The notes under the pieces are model-generated. The model did no database searches. It was given only the letters and a program-made list of their open reading frames with translations, and was not told where the DNA came from. From Bacteroidales bacterium (GTDB lineage: Bacteria; Bacteroidota; Bacteroidia; Bacteroidales; UBA932), in the NCBI GenBank assembly GCA_011620605.1, contig WOYW01000016.1:372001-436000 (forward strand): DNA of 64,000 nt. The letters are read 5' to 3'. The translations under genes and the position numbers were made by a program. Below, piece by piece: positions 19,306-28,186 of this stretch (position 1 is its first letter; each line of letters begins with the position of its first letter).

Positions 19306-19380
19306 ATGAGACAAAACGCTATGATCAACAGATGGTGGTGGCTCGGAGGTAAAGATTTCCGCGTCGCATCTGGGGCATAG
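19306..19380 (+). CDS. trpL: Tryptophan leader peptide with three tandem Trp codons
   Basis: A 24-codon frame (MRQNAMINRWWWLGGK... to TAG at 19378-19380) with three consecutive TGG codons at 19333-19341. Translation may instead begin at the internal ATG at 19321, giving 19 residues. Position, Trp-codon cluster, and the downstream antiterminator and terminator fit a transcription attenuator: ribosomes stalled at Trp codons in Trp-starved cells would expose the antiterminator strand. It is too short for routine gene finding. The peptide itself probably has no function after translation. Confidence 0.82.
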   Translation: MRQNAMINRWWWLGGKDFRVASGA

Positions 19381-19415
19381 CTTAAATAACCCGATTTATT
19401 AACCATGATTGCCCT
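19372..19415 (+). promoter_or_regulatory. trp antiterminator arms
   Basis: GGGGCA at 19372-19377 can pair with TGCCCT at 19410-19415, and AATAA (from 19384) with TTATT (to 19400) inside it. This pairing consumes the left arm of the terminator, so the two structures exclude each other. The first arm overlaps the last leader codons, as expected if the translating ribosome normally covers it. Pairing was found by eye, without energy calculation. Confidence 0.6.
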
Positions 19416-19440
19416 CTTGCTACGCAAGGGGGCTTTTTTT
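19411..19440 (+). terminator. Rho-independent attenuator terminator before trpB
   Basis: GCCCTCTTGC (19411-19420) pairs with GCAAGGGGGC (19424-19433), ten pairs including one G-U, with a three-base loop, followed by seven T residues and a further T-rich run. It lies 26 bases before the trpB ATG and after the Trp-codon leader, so it is an attenuator rather than the end of prmC. Confidence 0.85.
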
Positions 19441-19466
19441 ATTCTTTTTTAAACCAAACCACCACA

Positions 19467-20762
19467 ATGAAAACAACTAAAAAGTTTCTTTTGCCGGATC
19501 AGGACATTCCTAAAGCATGGTATAACGTCTTGGCCGATATGCCTTCGCTGCAGCCGATGTTACATCCCGCTACCCGTCAACCCGTAAAACCTTCAGACCT
19601 GGAGCCCCTGTTTGCCAAAGGTCTTATTGAACAGGAATTTTCCAAAGAGCGATGGATCGAGATCCCGGAGGAAGTGCGTACATTATATAAAATATACAGG
19701 CCCTCTCCCCTGGTTCGTGCCAGCGGTCTGGAAAAAGCCCTGGATACACCTGCCCGCATCTATTTCAAGAACGAAAGTGTTTCGCCGGTAGGCTCTCACA
19801 AACTCAACTCGGCATTACCACAGGCGTATTACAATAAGATTGAAGGTGTCCGCCGTCTGACCACGGAAACGGGCGCAGGACAGTGGGGCTCGGCCATCAG
19901 TATTGCCGCCAGGCATTTTGGACTGGATATGGAAGTCTTTATGGTAAAGCTGAGCTACGATCAGAAGCCTTACAGGAAAATAGTAATGCAGACCTACGGG
20001 GGAAAAGTATTTTCCTCCCCCTCGGACCAGACTGAATCCGGGAAAAAATTCAGGGCAGAAAAGCCCGATACCCCGGGATCCCTGGGGATGGCCATCTCCG
20101 AGGCCTGTGAAAGAGCCGCGCTTGATCCCGATACCAGGTACACCCTGGGAAGCGTCCTGAACATGGTCATGTTGCACCAGACCATCATTGGACTGGAAGC
20201 AGAACGCCAGTTTGAAATGGCCGGGGATTATCCGGATACCATCATAGGATGTTTTGGCGGTGGGTCCAATTTTGGGGGCATAAGCCTTCCTTTCCTGCGC
20301 CATCAACTGGCCGGCAAAGCAAAGTTCGATCTGATAGCCGCCGAAAGTTCCGGTTGTCCCAAGCTGACCCAGGGAACATTCCGTTACGACTACGGGGATT
20401 CTGCCGGGCTTACTCCTTTAATTCCCATGTATACGCTGGGGTGTGATTACGAACCGGCTGCCATTCACGCAGGAGGGTTGAGGTATCACGGGGCCGGAGC
20501 CATTATGAGCCAGTTGCTCAAAGACAAGATCATAAGGGCCGTGGCTATTGATCAGCACGAATGTTTTGAAGTAGGACAATTGTTTGCCCAGGTAGAAGGC
20601 ATTATTCCCGCACCCGAATCCACACACGCTATTGTCGCCACCATCAGGGAGGCGTTAAAGGCAAAAGAAGAAGGCCGCGAGAAAGTGATCCTGTTCAATC
20701 TTTCCGGACACGGCCTTTTGGATCTGAGTGCTTATGAAGCTTTTCTCAACGGCAAGATCTGA
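19467..20762 (+). CDS. trpB: Tryptophan synthase beta chain, TrpB2 type
   Basis: TrpB condenses indole with serine using pyridoxal phosphate. At 431 residues and with an extended N terminus ([19 protein letters not shown]) this is the TrpB2-like form, not the shorter TrpB1 that pairs with TrpA. The PLP lysine is K112 in [19 protein letters not shown] and the phosphate-binding [10 protein letters not shown] are intact. No other trp gene is nearby, so it may salvage indole or act with a distant TrpA. Control by the attenuator in front shows that it is regulated by charged tRNA-Trp. Its 3' end overlaps the convergent amidotransferase gene by 17 bases. Confidence 0.93.
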   Translation: MKTTKKFLLPDQDIPKAWYNVLADMPSLQPMLHPATRQPVKPSDLEPLFAKGLIEQEFSKERWIEIPEEVRTLYKIYRPSPLVRASGLEKALDTPARIYFKNESVSPVGSHKLNSALPQAYYNKIEGVRRLTTETGAGQWGSAISIAARHFGLDMEVFMVKLSYDQKPYRKIVMQTYGGKVFSSPSDQTESGKKFRAEKPDTPGSLGMAISEACERAALDPDTRYTLGSVLNMVMLHQTIIGLEAERQFEMAGDYPDTIIGCFGGGSNFGGISLPFLRHQLAGKAKFDLIAAESSGCPKLTQGTFRYDYGDSAGLTPLIPMYTLGCDYEPAAIHAGGLRYHGAGAIMSQLLKDKIIRAVAIDQHECFEVGQLFAQVEGIIPAPESTHAIVATIREALKAKEEGREKVILFNLSGHGLLDLSAYEAFLNGKI

Positions 20763-21537
20763 CCAGGTACCGGAAAAGGGGTAACAAGGTGTCGTCCCCT
20801 TGTGAAACGGGGCCTTCGGGGTGAAACTGTACCCCCAGCACATGGGGATTGTCTTTCATCTCGATGGCCTCCACGATACCATCCCGGGCAAGGGCGGAAA
20901 CCACAAACCCCGGAGCAACGTCTTTTACGGCTTGGTGATGGTATGAATTCACCCGGTAGGTTTTGTCTTTTTCCAATACATCTTTCAATATGCCGTAAAG
21001 CGTGGTCCCGCTTATTACCGTTATGGTATGGGTGCCGTATTCCCGGGGTGCGTTCTGGCGGTGCTTAACGGGCGTTTTTCTTTTAACCTGAGAGGGGATG
21101 TCCTGGTATAACGTGCCACCAAAGGCTACGTTCAGAACCTGTTCGCCCCTGCATATCCCCAGGACCGGTATGCCCGCTTCTACCGCAGCACGGGTCAGGT
21201 GGATGTCAAAGAAATCCCGGACAGGGACAATGCCTCCCATAGCCGGTAGCGGCTCTTCTCCGTACCATAGTAACGGATCCACGTCTTCTCCACCGGTAAG
21301 GATCAGGCCGTCTATGGATTCCACCATGCGGGCAATGATCGCGGGATCATCAGTAACCGGCAGGATCACGGGAATACCTCCTGCTTTTCTTACGGAAATG
21401 ATATACGTGTTGGGAACGTTGTTCTGTCCGCTTTCATAGGTAGCGGACAATCCTATTACGGGTGCTTTTTCCTGTGACAGGAGCGTACAGGGAATAAGAA
21501 TTGCGGCTATAAGCCATATAAAAAAGGTGTTTTTCAT
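20746..21537 (-). CDS. Exported class C26 (gamma-glutamyl hydrolase type) amidotransferase
   Basis: The 263 residues form a class I glutamine amidotransferase-like hydrolase of the PuuD / peptidase C26 group: nucleophile C129 in [16 protein letters not shown], catalytic His-Glu in GVQFHPEG, and [11 protein letters not shown] upstream. Unlike cytoplasmic PuuD it starts with a clear signal-like segment ([17 protein letters not shown]... SQEK), so it should act in the periplasm, perhaps on gamma-glutamyl peptides. It overlaps the upstream serine hydrolase gene by four bases, and the pair likely forms one unit. The substrate cannot be read from the sequence. Confidence 0.82.
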   Translation of the reverse strand: MKNTFFIWLIAAILIPCTLLSQEKAPVIGLSATYESGQNNVPNTYIISVRKAGGIPVILPVTDDPAIIARMVESIDGLILTGGEDVDPLLWYGEEPLPAMGGIVPVRDFFDIHLTRAAVEAGIPVLGICRGEQVLNVAFGGTLYQDIPSQVKRKTPVKHRQNAPREYGTHTITVISGTTLYGILKDVLEKDKTYRVNSYHHQAVKDVAPGFVVSALARDGIVEAIEMKDNPHVLGVQFHPEGPVSQGDDTLLPLFRYLVRSCR

Positions 21538-23003
21538 TGTTTTGCCCTCCAGAGTCCCATATTTTCATTTTGTTTTAAATCCAGATCAAAGGTCAGAAGA
21601 TAATCTTCCATCATGAATTTCATGGTGAAAGCAGCCCCACCCGAACGAAAACGGAATGTCTGTCCGTTCACGTGCGTCATTAGGTGTTTGCGGTAGGGGA
21701 ACGTTTCCGGTCCCAGAGTAATGTACAGTTCTCCGTTCTCAAGTGTAATTTGCGCTTCGCCCAGTGATTCATGCACGTATGTTCCTACATATTGTGTATA
21801 AGGGGCAGATGGCTCCGGAACCGGAGAAGATGCAGGTTCTTTTTTGGAACCTTCCAGGTATTCGGCCAGATATTCGGCGCTGTAGTCCTTAAAAGGCCGG
21901 TCCATGTAGAAATCTATGATATGACGCATGACGGCGTAACGGGGAGAGGAAGGCGGCTCGCAATTACTCAGCCACATCAGCCCCAGGTCCAATTCAGGGA
22001 CAAAAGCGCAAATGGCGGTAAATCCCCATGTGGTCCCGGTATGGAACCAGACCCGGTAACTGTCGTTTTGTTCCACGAACCAGCAGGGGGCGTATATATT
22101 GGTTTTATGTTCTGTTTGGGATGTGATCAATTGTCCTTTGTGAAGGTAGTCCAGTGCAGCAGAAGTAAGCAACGTATCCCCGTCAACAATGCCGTCGGAC
22201 AAATGAAGACGACACCATTGCATCATATCTGTAACGGTGGAATTGATGCCGCCGGCCGGACCTATGACTGTAAGCCAGAATAAGGCTTGTTCTTCTCCAA
22301 CCATAGGTTTTGTCTGTATGACACCGTCTTTCAATATGGTCTCATGAGGAGTGTTTTCCCCGGCGGTGGCCAGGAACCCGGTTTCGTTGACCGATGTGTT
22401 ATGCATGCCCAGCGGAACAAATATTCTTTCTTTCAGATTTTCTTCCCAGCTTTTACCGGTAACCGCCTCAATGATCTTTTCGGCTACTATGAACAATACG
22501 TTGTTGTATCCGTAGGTGGTCCGGAAACTGTTAGCCGGGGGAATATGTTGCAGCAACTGGTATACGTCGTTTCTGTCGTATCCCAGGCAGGGAATATAGG
22601 TTCCTGCCTGTTCCGGAAGCCCGGAACGGTGTAAAAAAAGATCCCGTACCTGCATGTTTTCGGTGACCCAGGGATCATACATGGCAAAATCCGGGAGGTA
22701 CCATTTTACGGGATCCTCCCAGCTGACCAGGCCTTCATCTGTGAGCATGGCCATAAGGGTTGCTGTAAATGATTTACTTACCGAACCAATTTGAAAAACC
22801 GTGTTCTGGTCAACGGGTATCCCGCTATTGTTGCGTTGTTCCCCAAAACCCCGGGCAAATACAACCGAATCATTTTTTATAACAGCCAGCGCCGAGCCGG
22901 TAATGTTCCAGTCTTTGGCTACTTTTCGGGCGTAAGAACCAAAATCCTGTGCCCCGGAAACCATGGGGAACAGGAGGACAAAAAGTAAGATGTGTTTTTT
23001 CAT
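21534..23003 (-). CDS. Exported serine hydrolase of the beta-lactamase/CubicO family
   Basis: The 489-residue protein begins with a signal peptide (MKKHILLFVLLFPMVSGAQD) and has a class C-like serine hydrolase domain: S74-V-S-K77 in QIGSVSKSFTATL, the tyrosine motif TYGYNNVLF, and HTGTTWGF in place of KTG. A C-terminal lipocalin-like domain (about residues 390-489, YVGTYVHESLGEAQITLENG) follows, as in many Bacteroidota members. Such proteins are peptidases, esterases or D-amino-acid hydrolases; true beta-lactamase action is not implied. It is coupled to the exported amidotransferase downstream. Confidence 0.88.
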   Translation of the reverse strand: MKKHILLFVLLFPMVSGAQDFGSYARKVAKDWNITGSALAVIKNDSVVFARGFGEQRNNSGIPVDQNTVFQIGSVSKSFTATLMAMLTDEGLVSWEDPVKWYLPDFAMYDPWVTENMQVRDLFLHRSGLPEQAGTYIPCLGYDRNDVYQLLQHIPPANSFRTTYGYNNVLFIVAEKIIEAVTGKSWEENLKERIFVPLGMHNTSVNETGFLATAGENTPHETILKDGVIQTKPMVGEEQALFWLTVIGPAGGINSTVTDMMQWCRLHLSDGIVDGDTLLTSAALDYLHKGQLITSQTEHKTNIYAPCWFVEQNDSYRVWFHTGTTWGFTAICAFVPELDLGLMWLSNCEPPSSPRYAVMRHIIDFYMDRPFKDYSAEYLAEYLEGSKKEPASSPVPEPSAPYTQYVGTYVHESLGEAQITLENGELYITLGPETFPYRKHLMTHVNGQTFRFRSGGAAFTMKFMMEDYLLTFDLDLKQNENMGLWRAKQ

Positions 23004-23007
23004 AAAG

Positions 23008-23015
23008 TAAAGGTA
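23008..23015 (-). promoter_or_regulatory. Near-consensus -7 box TACCTTTA for the serine hydrolase
   Basis: One base off TAnnTTTG and four bases before the ATG at 23003. The same box-N4-ATG layout occurs at radA, waaA, the PHP gene and tsaE. Confidence 0.4.
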
Positions 23016-23023
23016 GAAAAATT

Positions 23024-23031
23024 TAACTTTG
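23024..23031 (+). promoter_or_regulatory. -7 promoter box TAACTTTG for radA
   Basis: Exact consensus match with only four bases (TATT) between it and the radA ATG at 23036, which predicts a leaderless or nearly leaderless mRNA. Confidence 0.6.
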
Positions 23032-23035
23032 TATT

Positions 23036-24412
23036 ATGAGTAAAGTTAAAAAGGCCTGGTTTTGCCAGAATTGCGGGGCAGAGTCCTCCAAATGGCTTGG
23101 CAGGTGCCCTTCCTGCGGCGCCTGGAACACGTACGTAGAAGAAGTCGTTCGTACTTCCGTGGATAAACCGGGAAAGATCACATCCCAGGTTGGGGCCGTT
23201 CCCATAGGAGAAATTTCCATGGCGCGTCAGGAACGGATATTGCTCAACAACAACGAATTGGATCGCATTCTGGGAGGCGGGCTGGTGCCGGGCTCGCTGG
23301 TTCTGATTGGCGGGGAACCGGGTATTGGAAAATCCACGCTTAGCCTGCAGATCCCGTTACATTCCCCACACCTGAAAACATTGTACGTGTCCGGAGAGGA
23401 ATCGGCCCGCCAGATACGTATGCGATCGGAAAGACTTAAGCCTGCTTCCGATAGTGAAGGGAGCCCGGACAATTGCCTGGTCTTGTGTGAAACCATGCTG
23501 GAAAACATTCTGGATCAGGCACAGAAAACGGAACCTTCTTTACTCATCGTGGATTCCATTCAGACCGTATATTCTCAAAACCTGGATCCCTCCCCCGGCA
23601 GTGTAACCCAGGTGCGGGAATGTGCAGCTCTACTGCTCAAATACGCTAAGGAAAGCCATGTTCCCGTGATTTTAGTGGGACATATAACCAAAGAAGGGAG
23701 CATTGCGGGACCCAAGGTTTTAGAGCATATTGTGGACGTGGTTTTGCAATTTGAAGGGGATAACACCCATGCCTACCGAATACTCAGGAGCATTAAAAAC
23801 CGTTACGGGTCTACGGCAGAGCTGGCACTTTTTGAAATGACGCAAAAAGGATTGCGTCAGGTGGATAATCCTTCGGAAATGCTTATTCCCATGCATGATG
23901 AAAACCTGAGCGGTATAGCCGTTGCCGCCATGCTTGACGGGACCCGGCCGTTTCTCATTGAAACACAGGCGCTTGTAAGCACTGCTGCTTACGGGACACC
24001 GCAACGATCGGCTACCGGGTTTGATACGCGTCGCATGAACATGCTGCTGGCCGTCCTGGAGAAAAGGGCGGGTTTCCGCCTCTCGGCAAAGGATGTTTTC
24101 CTGAATATGGCCGGGGGACTGCGGGTTTCCGATCCGGCAGTGGATCTGGCCGTTGCCGTGGCTATCCTCTCCTCGGATTTTGATATTGTCATTCCCGCTC
24201 GTTGGTGTTTTGCCGCGGAAGTCGGATTGAGCGGGGAGATCCGTCCCGTTCCTCACCTGGAAAGAAGAATTGCCGAGGCCGACAGACTCGGGTTTGAAAA
24301 GATTTTTATTTCCGGGTACAACGCTCCGGCGCACATTCCGCGGGAAACAAACATCCAGGTGGAGAAAGTAACGGGAATGGGATCGCTCAGCCGCCGGATC
24401 TTTAAAACTTGA
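23036..24412 (+). CDS. radA: DNA repair protein RadA
   Basis: RadA (Sms) is a RecA-like ATPase that helps process recombination intermediates. The 458 residues hold an N-terminal C4 zinc finger (CQNCGAESSKWLGRCPSCGAW), Walker A GGEPGIGKSTLSLQ, and a C-terminal Lon-protease-like domain (FLNMAGGLRVSDPAVDLAVA). The family KNRFG motif reads KNRYGST here, a conservative change. The downstream convergent gene overlaps its end by 11 bases. Confidence 0.96.
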   Translation: MSKVKKAWFCQNCGAESSKWLGRCPSCGAWNTYVEEVVRTSVDKPGKITSQVGAVPIGEISMARQERILLNNNELDRILGGGLVPGSLVLIGGEPGIGKSTLSLQIPLHSPHLKTLYVSGEESARQIRMRSERLKPASDSEGSPDNCLVLCETMLENILDQAQKTEPSLLIVDSIQTVYSQNLDPSPGSVTQVRECAALLLKYAKESHVPVILVGHITKEGSIAGPKVLEHIVDVVLQFEGDNTHAYRILRSIKNRYGSTAELALFEMTQKGLRQVDNPSEMLIPMHDENLSGIAVAAMLDGTRPFLIETQALVSTAAYGTPQRSATGFDTRRMNMLLAVLEKRAGFRLSAKDVFLNMAGGLRVSDPAVDLAVAVAILSSDFDIVIPARWCFAAEVGLSGEIRPVPHLERRIAEADRLGFEKIFISGYNAPAHIPRETNIQVEKVTGMGSLSRRIFKT

Positions 24413-25043
24413 CGGAAAGGCCTGCGTTGGCAACACCTTTATATCCCCAGCCCAGATCGGCAAAGATCCCCAGGGTGCCCCCCCACCTTACGTGGAAAGG
24501 GCTCAGATGATAAGCGAATCTCCAGCGTGCCGAGTCCTGTGAAATATCGGGAGGTGTCTGTGAGACCATAACCTGTTGGTCCATCCACCTTGTCAATCCC
24601 GCTCCGGCATGTGCCGATATTTCCCAAAGTCCGGCTCTGTAATAAATCCAGTTGACCGTAACCAGACCGGTGATACTCATTACACTGCTTTTAAAAACAG
24701 GGATAGACGTGTTTAGTTTGGCCATTTCCATCATGGCGGCGCTTATGCCCAGGTATCCTCCTATGCTCATGTAGGGCGAGGTATAATACTTGTATCCAAG
24801 GGCAGCTACTCCGGTGTAAACAAAGCCGGCAGGCACATACAGGTTCCCGTCTTTGGCCGCGAGGGTCTCTTTGCGGATCTGGGTGCTGAGTTCCTGGAAA
24901 GTAGGGGCGCCGTACTGAATAAAAAATTCGTGGTGTGTATAGGTTATATAGTCATAAGGATCATAGGCTTCCGTATGTGTTTGGGCTGTTGCCGTCAGTG
25001 ATGCAGCAACTGAAAGCAGGATGAAAAATGACAGGCTTTTCAT
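24402..25043 (-). CDS. Exported protein of unknown function, probable beta-barrel
   Basis: I do not recognise this family. The 213 residues start with a signal peptide (MKSLSFFILLSVAASLTATAQ) and then show short alternating hydrophobic stretches with many Tyr, Trp and Gly, ending WGGTLGIFADLGWGYKGVANAGLSVKF in two parts with a terminal phenylalanine. A small outer-membrane barrel or a surface protein is likely. It overlaps the stop of the flippase-like gene by four bases, so both are probably translated together, and its own end overlaps radA convergently. Confidence 0.6.
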   Translation of the reverse strand: MKSLSFFILLSVAASLTATAQTHTEAYDPYDYITYTHHEFFIQYGAPTFQELSTQIRKETLAAKDGNLYVPAGFVYTGVAALGYKYYTSPYMSIGGYLGISAAMMEMAKLNTSIPVFKSSVMSITGLVTVNWIYYRAGLWEISAHAGAGLTRWMDQQVMVSQTPPDISQDSARWRFAYHLSPFHVRWGGTLGIFADLGWGYKGVANAGLSVKF

Positions 25044-26047
25044 GATCGTGTTTGTTTGGATTTGTTTTTGCTTGTTACACTCATATAAATTACGGCAAAC
25101 AATCCGGTAAGCAGCATGGTAAAAGCCTGTGATTCATGACTTATGGTGGCGAATACCATGCCGCTTGTCTGTGTCAGACCGTACACAGAGACCAGGGCCA
25201 GGGTGACTATGAAATGAAAAGCGCCGATCCCTCCCTGAACAGGAACTACCCAGCCGAAACTGCCCACAACCATCAGAAACAGGGCGTCTGTAAGGTTCAG
25301 CTGGTCCCGCAGCGGGGTAGCCAGTATGGTGCAATAACTGGTTCCGACGTATGTAGCCCACATAAGAACGGTTAAAAAGAAAAAATATCCTTTGCGCGGC
25401 ATTTTTAGACTTTGCACCAGCCCGTCCCGGATCCCGCGAAAAAAATCAAAGATCTTGCGTGCAATCTTCAGTTTTCCCAGCGGTTTGCGAAACAGGTAAA
25501 CGTTTATAATTAATATTGCGGGGATGCCAATGGCCAGGATAACGGCTAGCAAGATGGATCCTCCCAAACGATCAATGAAGGGATCCCAGATCCGGGTGAT
25601 CATGAAATGGCCGAAAACGTCCATTCGCAGCAAAGCTACTAGAATGGTAATGATCAGCAGGCATATCATATCAAAAGTTCGTTCCAGAATGACGGTTCCC
25701 AGGACCCGGTCAAATCCCAGTCCTGAGCGTTGGGCCACTACGCCGCAGCGGGCCACTTCTCCGGCTCTGGGGAGGGTAAAGTTGGTCAGGTAGGCCATGC
25801 CTACGCCGTTGAATGTGTCTATCCGTTTTATGGGTTTTCCCAGGCTCAGCAAAATGATCCTCCACCGGGCGGCCCTTACGTAGAAAGAAAAAGCGCCTAC
25901 AAAAACAGACATCAGGATCCAGAAATAATCGGCCGAACGAAGGCCTTCCAGAAAATCGTTCCAGCGAATGCCCCTGAAAGAAAAGTACAGCAACACCAGG
26001 GCCAGTGTGGCGAAAAGTACCACCTTCAGGAGTTTTTTCCAGTTCAT
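25040..26047 (-). CDS. Flippase-like integral membrane protein (YbhN / UPF0104 family)
   Basis: The 335-residue protein has about eight membrane helices and the lysylphosphatidylglycerol-synthetase transmembrane-region pattern: YFSFRGIRWNDFLEGL near the start, GVGMAYLTNFTLPRAGEVARC (the PRAGE motif), GTVILERTFDM, and WVVPVQGGIGAFHFIV. Family members are thought to move lipids or lipid-linked sugars. It has its own -7 box and leads a two-gene unit with the barrel-like protein. Confidence 0.85.
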   Translation of the reverse strand: MNWKKLLKVVLFATLALVLLYFSFRGIRWNDFLEGLRSADYFWILMSVFVGAFSFYVRAARWRIILLSLGKPIKRIDTFNGVGMAYLTNFTLPRAGEVARCGVVAQRSGLGFDRVLGTVILERTFDMICLLIITILVALLRMDVFGHFMITRIWDPFIDRLGGSILLAVILAIGIPAILIINVYLFRKPLGKLKIARKIFDFFRGIRDGLVQSLKMPRKGYFFFLTVLMWATYVGTSYCTILATPLRDQLNLTDALFLMVVGSFGWVVPVQGGIGAFHFIVTLALVSVYGLTQTSGMVFATISHESQAFTMLLTGLFAVIYMSVTSKNKSKQTRS

Positions 26048-26054
26048 AACCCCG

Positions 26055-26062
26055 CAAAGTTA
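26055..26062 (-). promoter_or_regulatory. -7 promoter box TAACTTTG for the flippase-like gene
   Basis: Exact consensus on the minus strand, seven bases before the ATG at 26047. It lies back to back with the adenosine kinase promoter. Confidence 0.6.
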
Positions 26063-26090
26063 CAAAAAAAGGACATTCGGAAAATTAGAT

Positions 26091-26098
26091 TAAATTTG
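26091..26098 (+). promoter_or_regulatory. -7 promoter box TAAATTTG for the kinase-shikimate operon
   Basis: Exact consensus, 19 bases before the ATG at 26118. No further box is seen before the two shikimate genes downstream. Confidence 0.6.
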
Positions 26099-26117
26099 CC
26101 CTAAATTAAGGCTTTTT

Positions 26118-27110
26118 ATGAAATCCATTCTTGGAATCGGGAATGCCCTGACAGACATTCTCGCTTTGCTCCCCGATGATTCGTTTCTGGAACGGTTTCA
26201 CCTTCCTCAGGGCAGTATGCAACATGTTGATGCACTAACAGCAGAAAGGATCTGGCAGAACCTGAAACCTTTGGGGGTACAATATGTGGCAGGCGGATCA
26301 GCCGCCAATACCATTACAGGAACGGCCGTACTGGGGATGCCTTCCGGTTTTATAGGAAAAGTGGGGGACGATGAATTGGGGTCGCTTTTTTATGCCGATC
26401 AGCAACGTAACGGGATCCGTTCCTGTTTGCTCAAAGGGGTGCATTCTTCCGGAAGGGCTATGGTTTTTGTGACAGAACCCGATGCCGACAGAACGTTTGC
26501 CGTTTACCTGGGTTCCGCCCTGGAACTAGTCCCGGAAGATCTGAAGCCGGAAATGTTTGAGGGATACGATTATTTTCACATAGAGGGCTACCTGGTTCAA
26601 AACCAGCACCTGGTAAGAAAAGCCGTAAGGCTCGCCAAGGAAGCGGGTATGATCATTTCCATAGACATGGCCAGTTATAACGTGGTAGAAAGCAACAATT
26701 CCTTTTTGCACGATATCGTCGAGAATTATGTAAACATAGTATTTGCCAACGAGACGGAAGCCTATTCCTTTACGGGCAAGGAGCCGGAAGATGCTTTGGA
26801 TGAGATCTCCCGGATCTGTGACATTGCCGTGGTTAAACTCGGCAAACAGGGCTCTGTGGTAAAAAGCGGGAACCGTGTATGTACGGTTAAGGCATGGCCC
26901 GGCACTTCCATTGATGCCACCGGGGCCGGAGACTTGTATGCAGCCGGCTTTTTGTATGCTCATTCCCTGGGACTGTCGCTTCAGAAATGCGGAGATATAG
27001 GTTCTATGATCGCAGCCAAAGTGGTGGAAGTCGTAGGCCCCAAGATAGATATTCCGCGGTGGAAATCCGTTAAACAGGAAATACGTCAACATATCCAGGA
27101 CTCCGAATGA
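26118..27110 (+). CDS. PfkB-family kinase, probable adenosine kinase
   Basis: A 330-residue ribokinase-fold kinase. It shows the N-terminal GIGNALTDILALLPDDSFLERF, the substrate-site AGGSAANTITG, and the anion-hole DATGAGDLYAAGFLY with the catalytic aspartate. The N-terminal pattern and length match Bacteroidota proteins annotated as adenosine kinase; a sugar or nucleoside substrate other than adenosine remains possible. It overlaps the next gene by four bases (ATGA), tying nucleoside salvage to the shikimate genes on one transcript. Confidence 0.85.
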   Translation: MKSILGIGNALTDILALLPDDSFLERFHLPQGSMQHVDALTAERIWQNLKPLGVQYVAGGSAANTITGTAVLGMPSGFIGKVGDDELGSLFYADQQRNGIRSCLLKGVHSSGRAMVFVTEPDADRTFAVYLGSALELVPEDLKPEMFEGYDYFHIEGYLVQNQHLVRKAVRLAKEAGMIISIDMASYNVVESNNSFLHDIVENYVNIVFANETEAYSFTGKEPEDALDEISRICDIAVVKLGKQGSVVKSGNRVCTVKAWPGTSIDATGAGDLYAAGFLYAHSLGLSLQKCGDIGSMIAAKVVEVVGPKIDIPRWKSVKQEIRQHIQDSE

Positions 27111-28186
27111 TGAAACATCCCATTATTATAGCAGGCCCTTGCAGTGCCGAAACTGAAGAACAAGTAAGATCAGCGGCAAAAGACCTGAAAGATTTCCGGC
27201 TTCCGGCCTCCGCCGGCGGAGAAGGCATTTCTTTTTTCCGTGCCGGGGTATGGAAACCCCGCACAAGACCCGGGACCTTTGAAGGCGTGGGAGAAACCGG
27301 ACTTCCCTGGCTGAGCCGGGTCCGGGAAGATTTTGGATTGTCCGTATGTACAGAAGTGGCTTCTGCACGGCACGTGGAACTGGTGGTGAAAACAGGGTTG
27401 GAGGCGGTATGGATAGGAACCCGGACTACGGCCAACCCGTTTTTGGTGGAAGAGATCGCCAAAGCGTTACAGGGTACGTCATTGCATGTTTTTGTGAAAA
27501 ACCCCATCAATCCCGACCTGGGATTATGGATAGGTGCCGTACAGCGCGTACTGCATTATTGTCCGGAACACGTGTATGCCATTCACCGCGGGTTCAGCGA
27601 TTATCACATTGGTCAATTGCGCAATGCCCCCTTATGGCGGGTACCCATAGAATTCAAGGTGCAAATGCCCGAAATTCCTTTGTTGTGTGATCCTTCACAC
27701 CTTTCAGGCAATACGGTATATATTCCCGAGTTAGCCCAGCGTGCCCTAGACCTGAATTTTGACGGGCTGATGCTGGAAGTGCATCCCCGGCCATCGGAAG
27801 CGCTTTGCGATGCGGGACAACAGCTGAATCCTACAACGTTCAATGATCTGATGCACTCACTGATGTGGAGAAAATCCACCCCGTCTGACGATTCCCTTTC
27901 AGAAGAAAAAATTCTGATAGATGCCATAAGAACACGGATCGACGTGTTGGATGATGACCTGGTAGATCTGCTGGCACAACGAATGTCACTGGTAGACCAG
28001 ATAGGGGAAGTAAAAAAACGCGGAGGTATAGGGATCATCCAGATAGAACGGTGGAATACTGTGTCGTCCCGTACTAAAAATCTGGCAACTGAAAAAGGAT
28101 TGGACGACACTTTCATATCTGAAATATACCGTGCCATCCATCAACAATCGATCAAACGACAGGAAAAGATCATCAGGGATGAATAA
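27107..28186 (+). CDS. DAHP synthase fused to chorismate mutase (AroQ type)
   Basis: This 359-residue enzyme combines the first shikimate step with the first phenylalanine/tyrosine-specific step. Residues 1-260 are a type I beta (KDOPS-like) DAHP synthase with IIIAGPCSAET, FFRAGVWKPRTRP, FVKNPINPDLGLWIGAV, LLCDPSHLSG and LMLEVHPRP. Residues 268-359 are a helical chorismate mutase with IRTRIDVLDDDLVDLLAQRM and VKKRGGIGIIQIERWN. Fusion lets prephenate or products regulate the synthase. It overlaps the kinase by four bases and the AroB-AroD gene by eight. Confidence 0.93.
   Translation: MMKHPIIIAGPCSAETEEQVRSAAKDLKDFRLPASAGGEGISFFRAGVWKPRTRPGTFEGVGETGLPWLSRVREDFGLSVCTEVASARHVELVVKTGLEAVWIGTRTTANPFLVEEIAKALQGTSLHVFVKNPINPDLGLWIGAVQRVLHYCPEHVYAIHRGFSDYHIGQLRNAPLWRVPIEFKVQMPEIPLLCDPSHLSGNTVYIPELAQRALDLNFDGLMLEVHPRPSEALCDAGQQLNPTTFNDLMHSLMWRKSTPSDDSLSEEKILIDAIRTRIDVLDDDLVDLLAQRMSLVDQIGEVKKRGGIGIIQIERWNTVSSRTKNLATEKGLDDTFISEIYRAIHQQSIKRQEKIIRDE

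Noticed and set aside
23036-24412. RadA KNRYG in place of KNRFG as a functional oddity
   Set aside because: Tyr for Phe is conservative and the Walker motifs and zinc finger are intact.
28131-28178. Earlier start for the AroB-AroD gene
   Set aside because: The added 16 residues lie in the chorismate mutase reading region and match no AroB N terminus.
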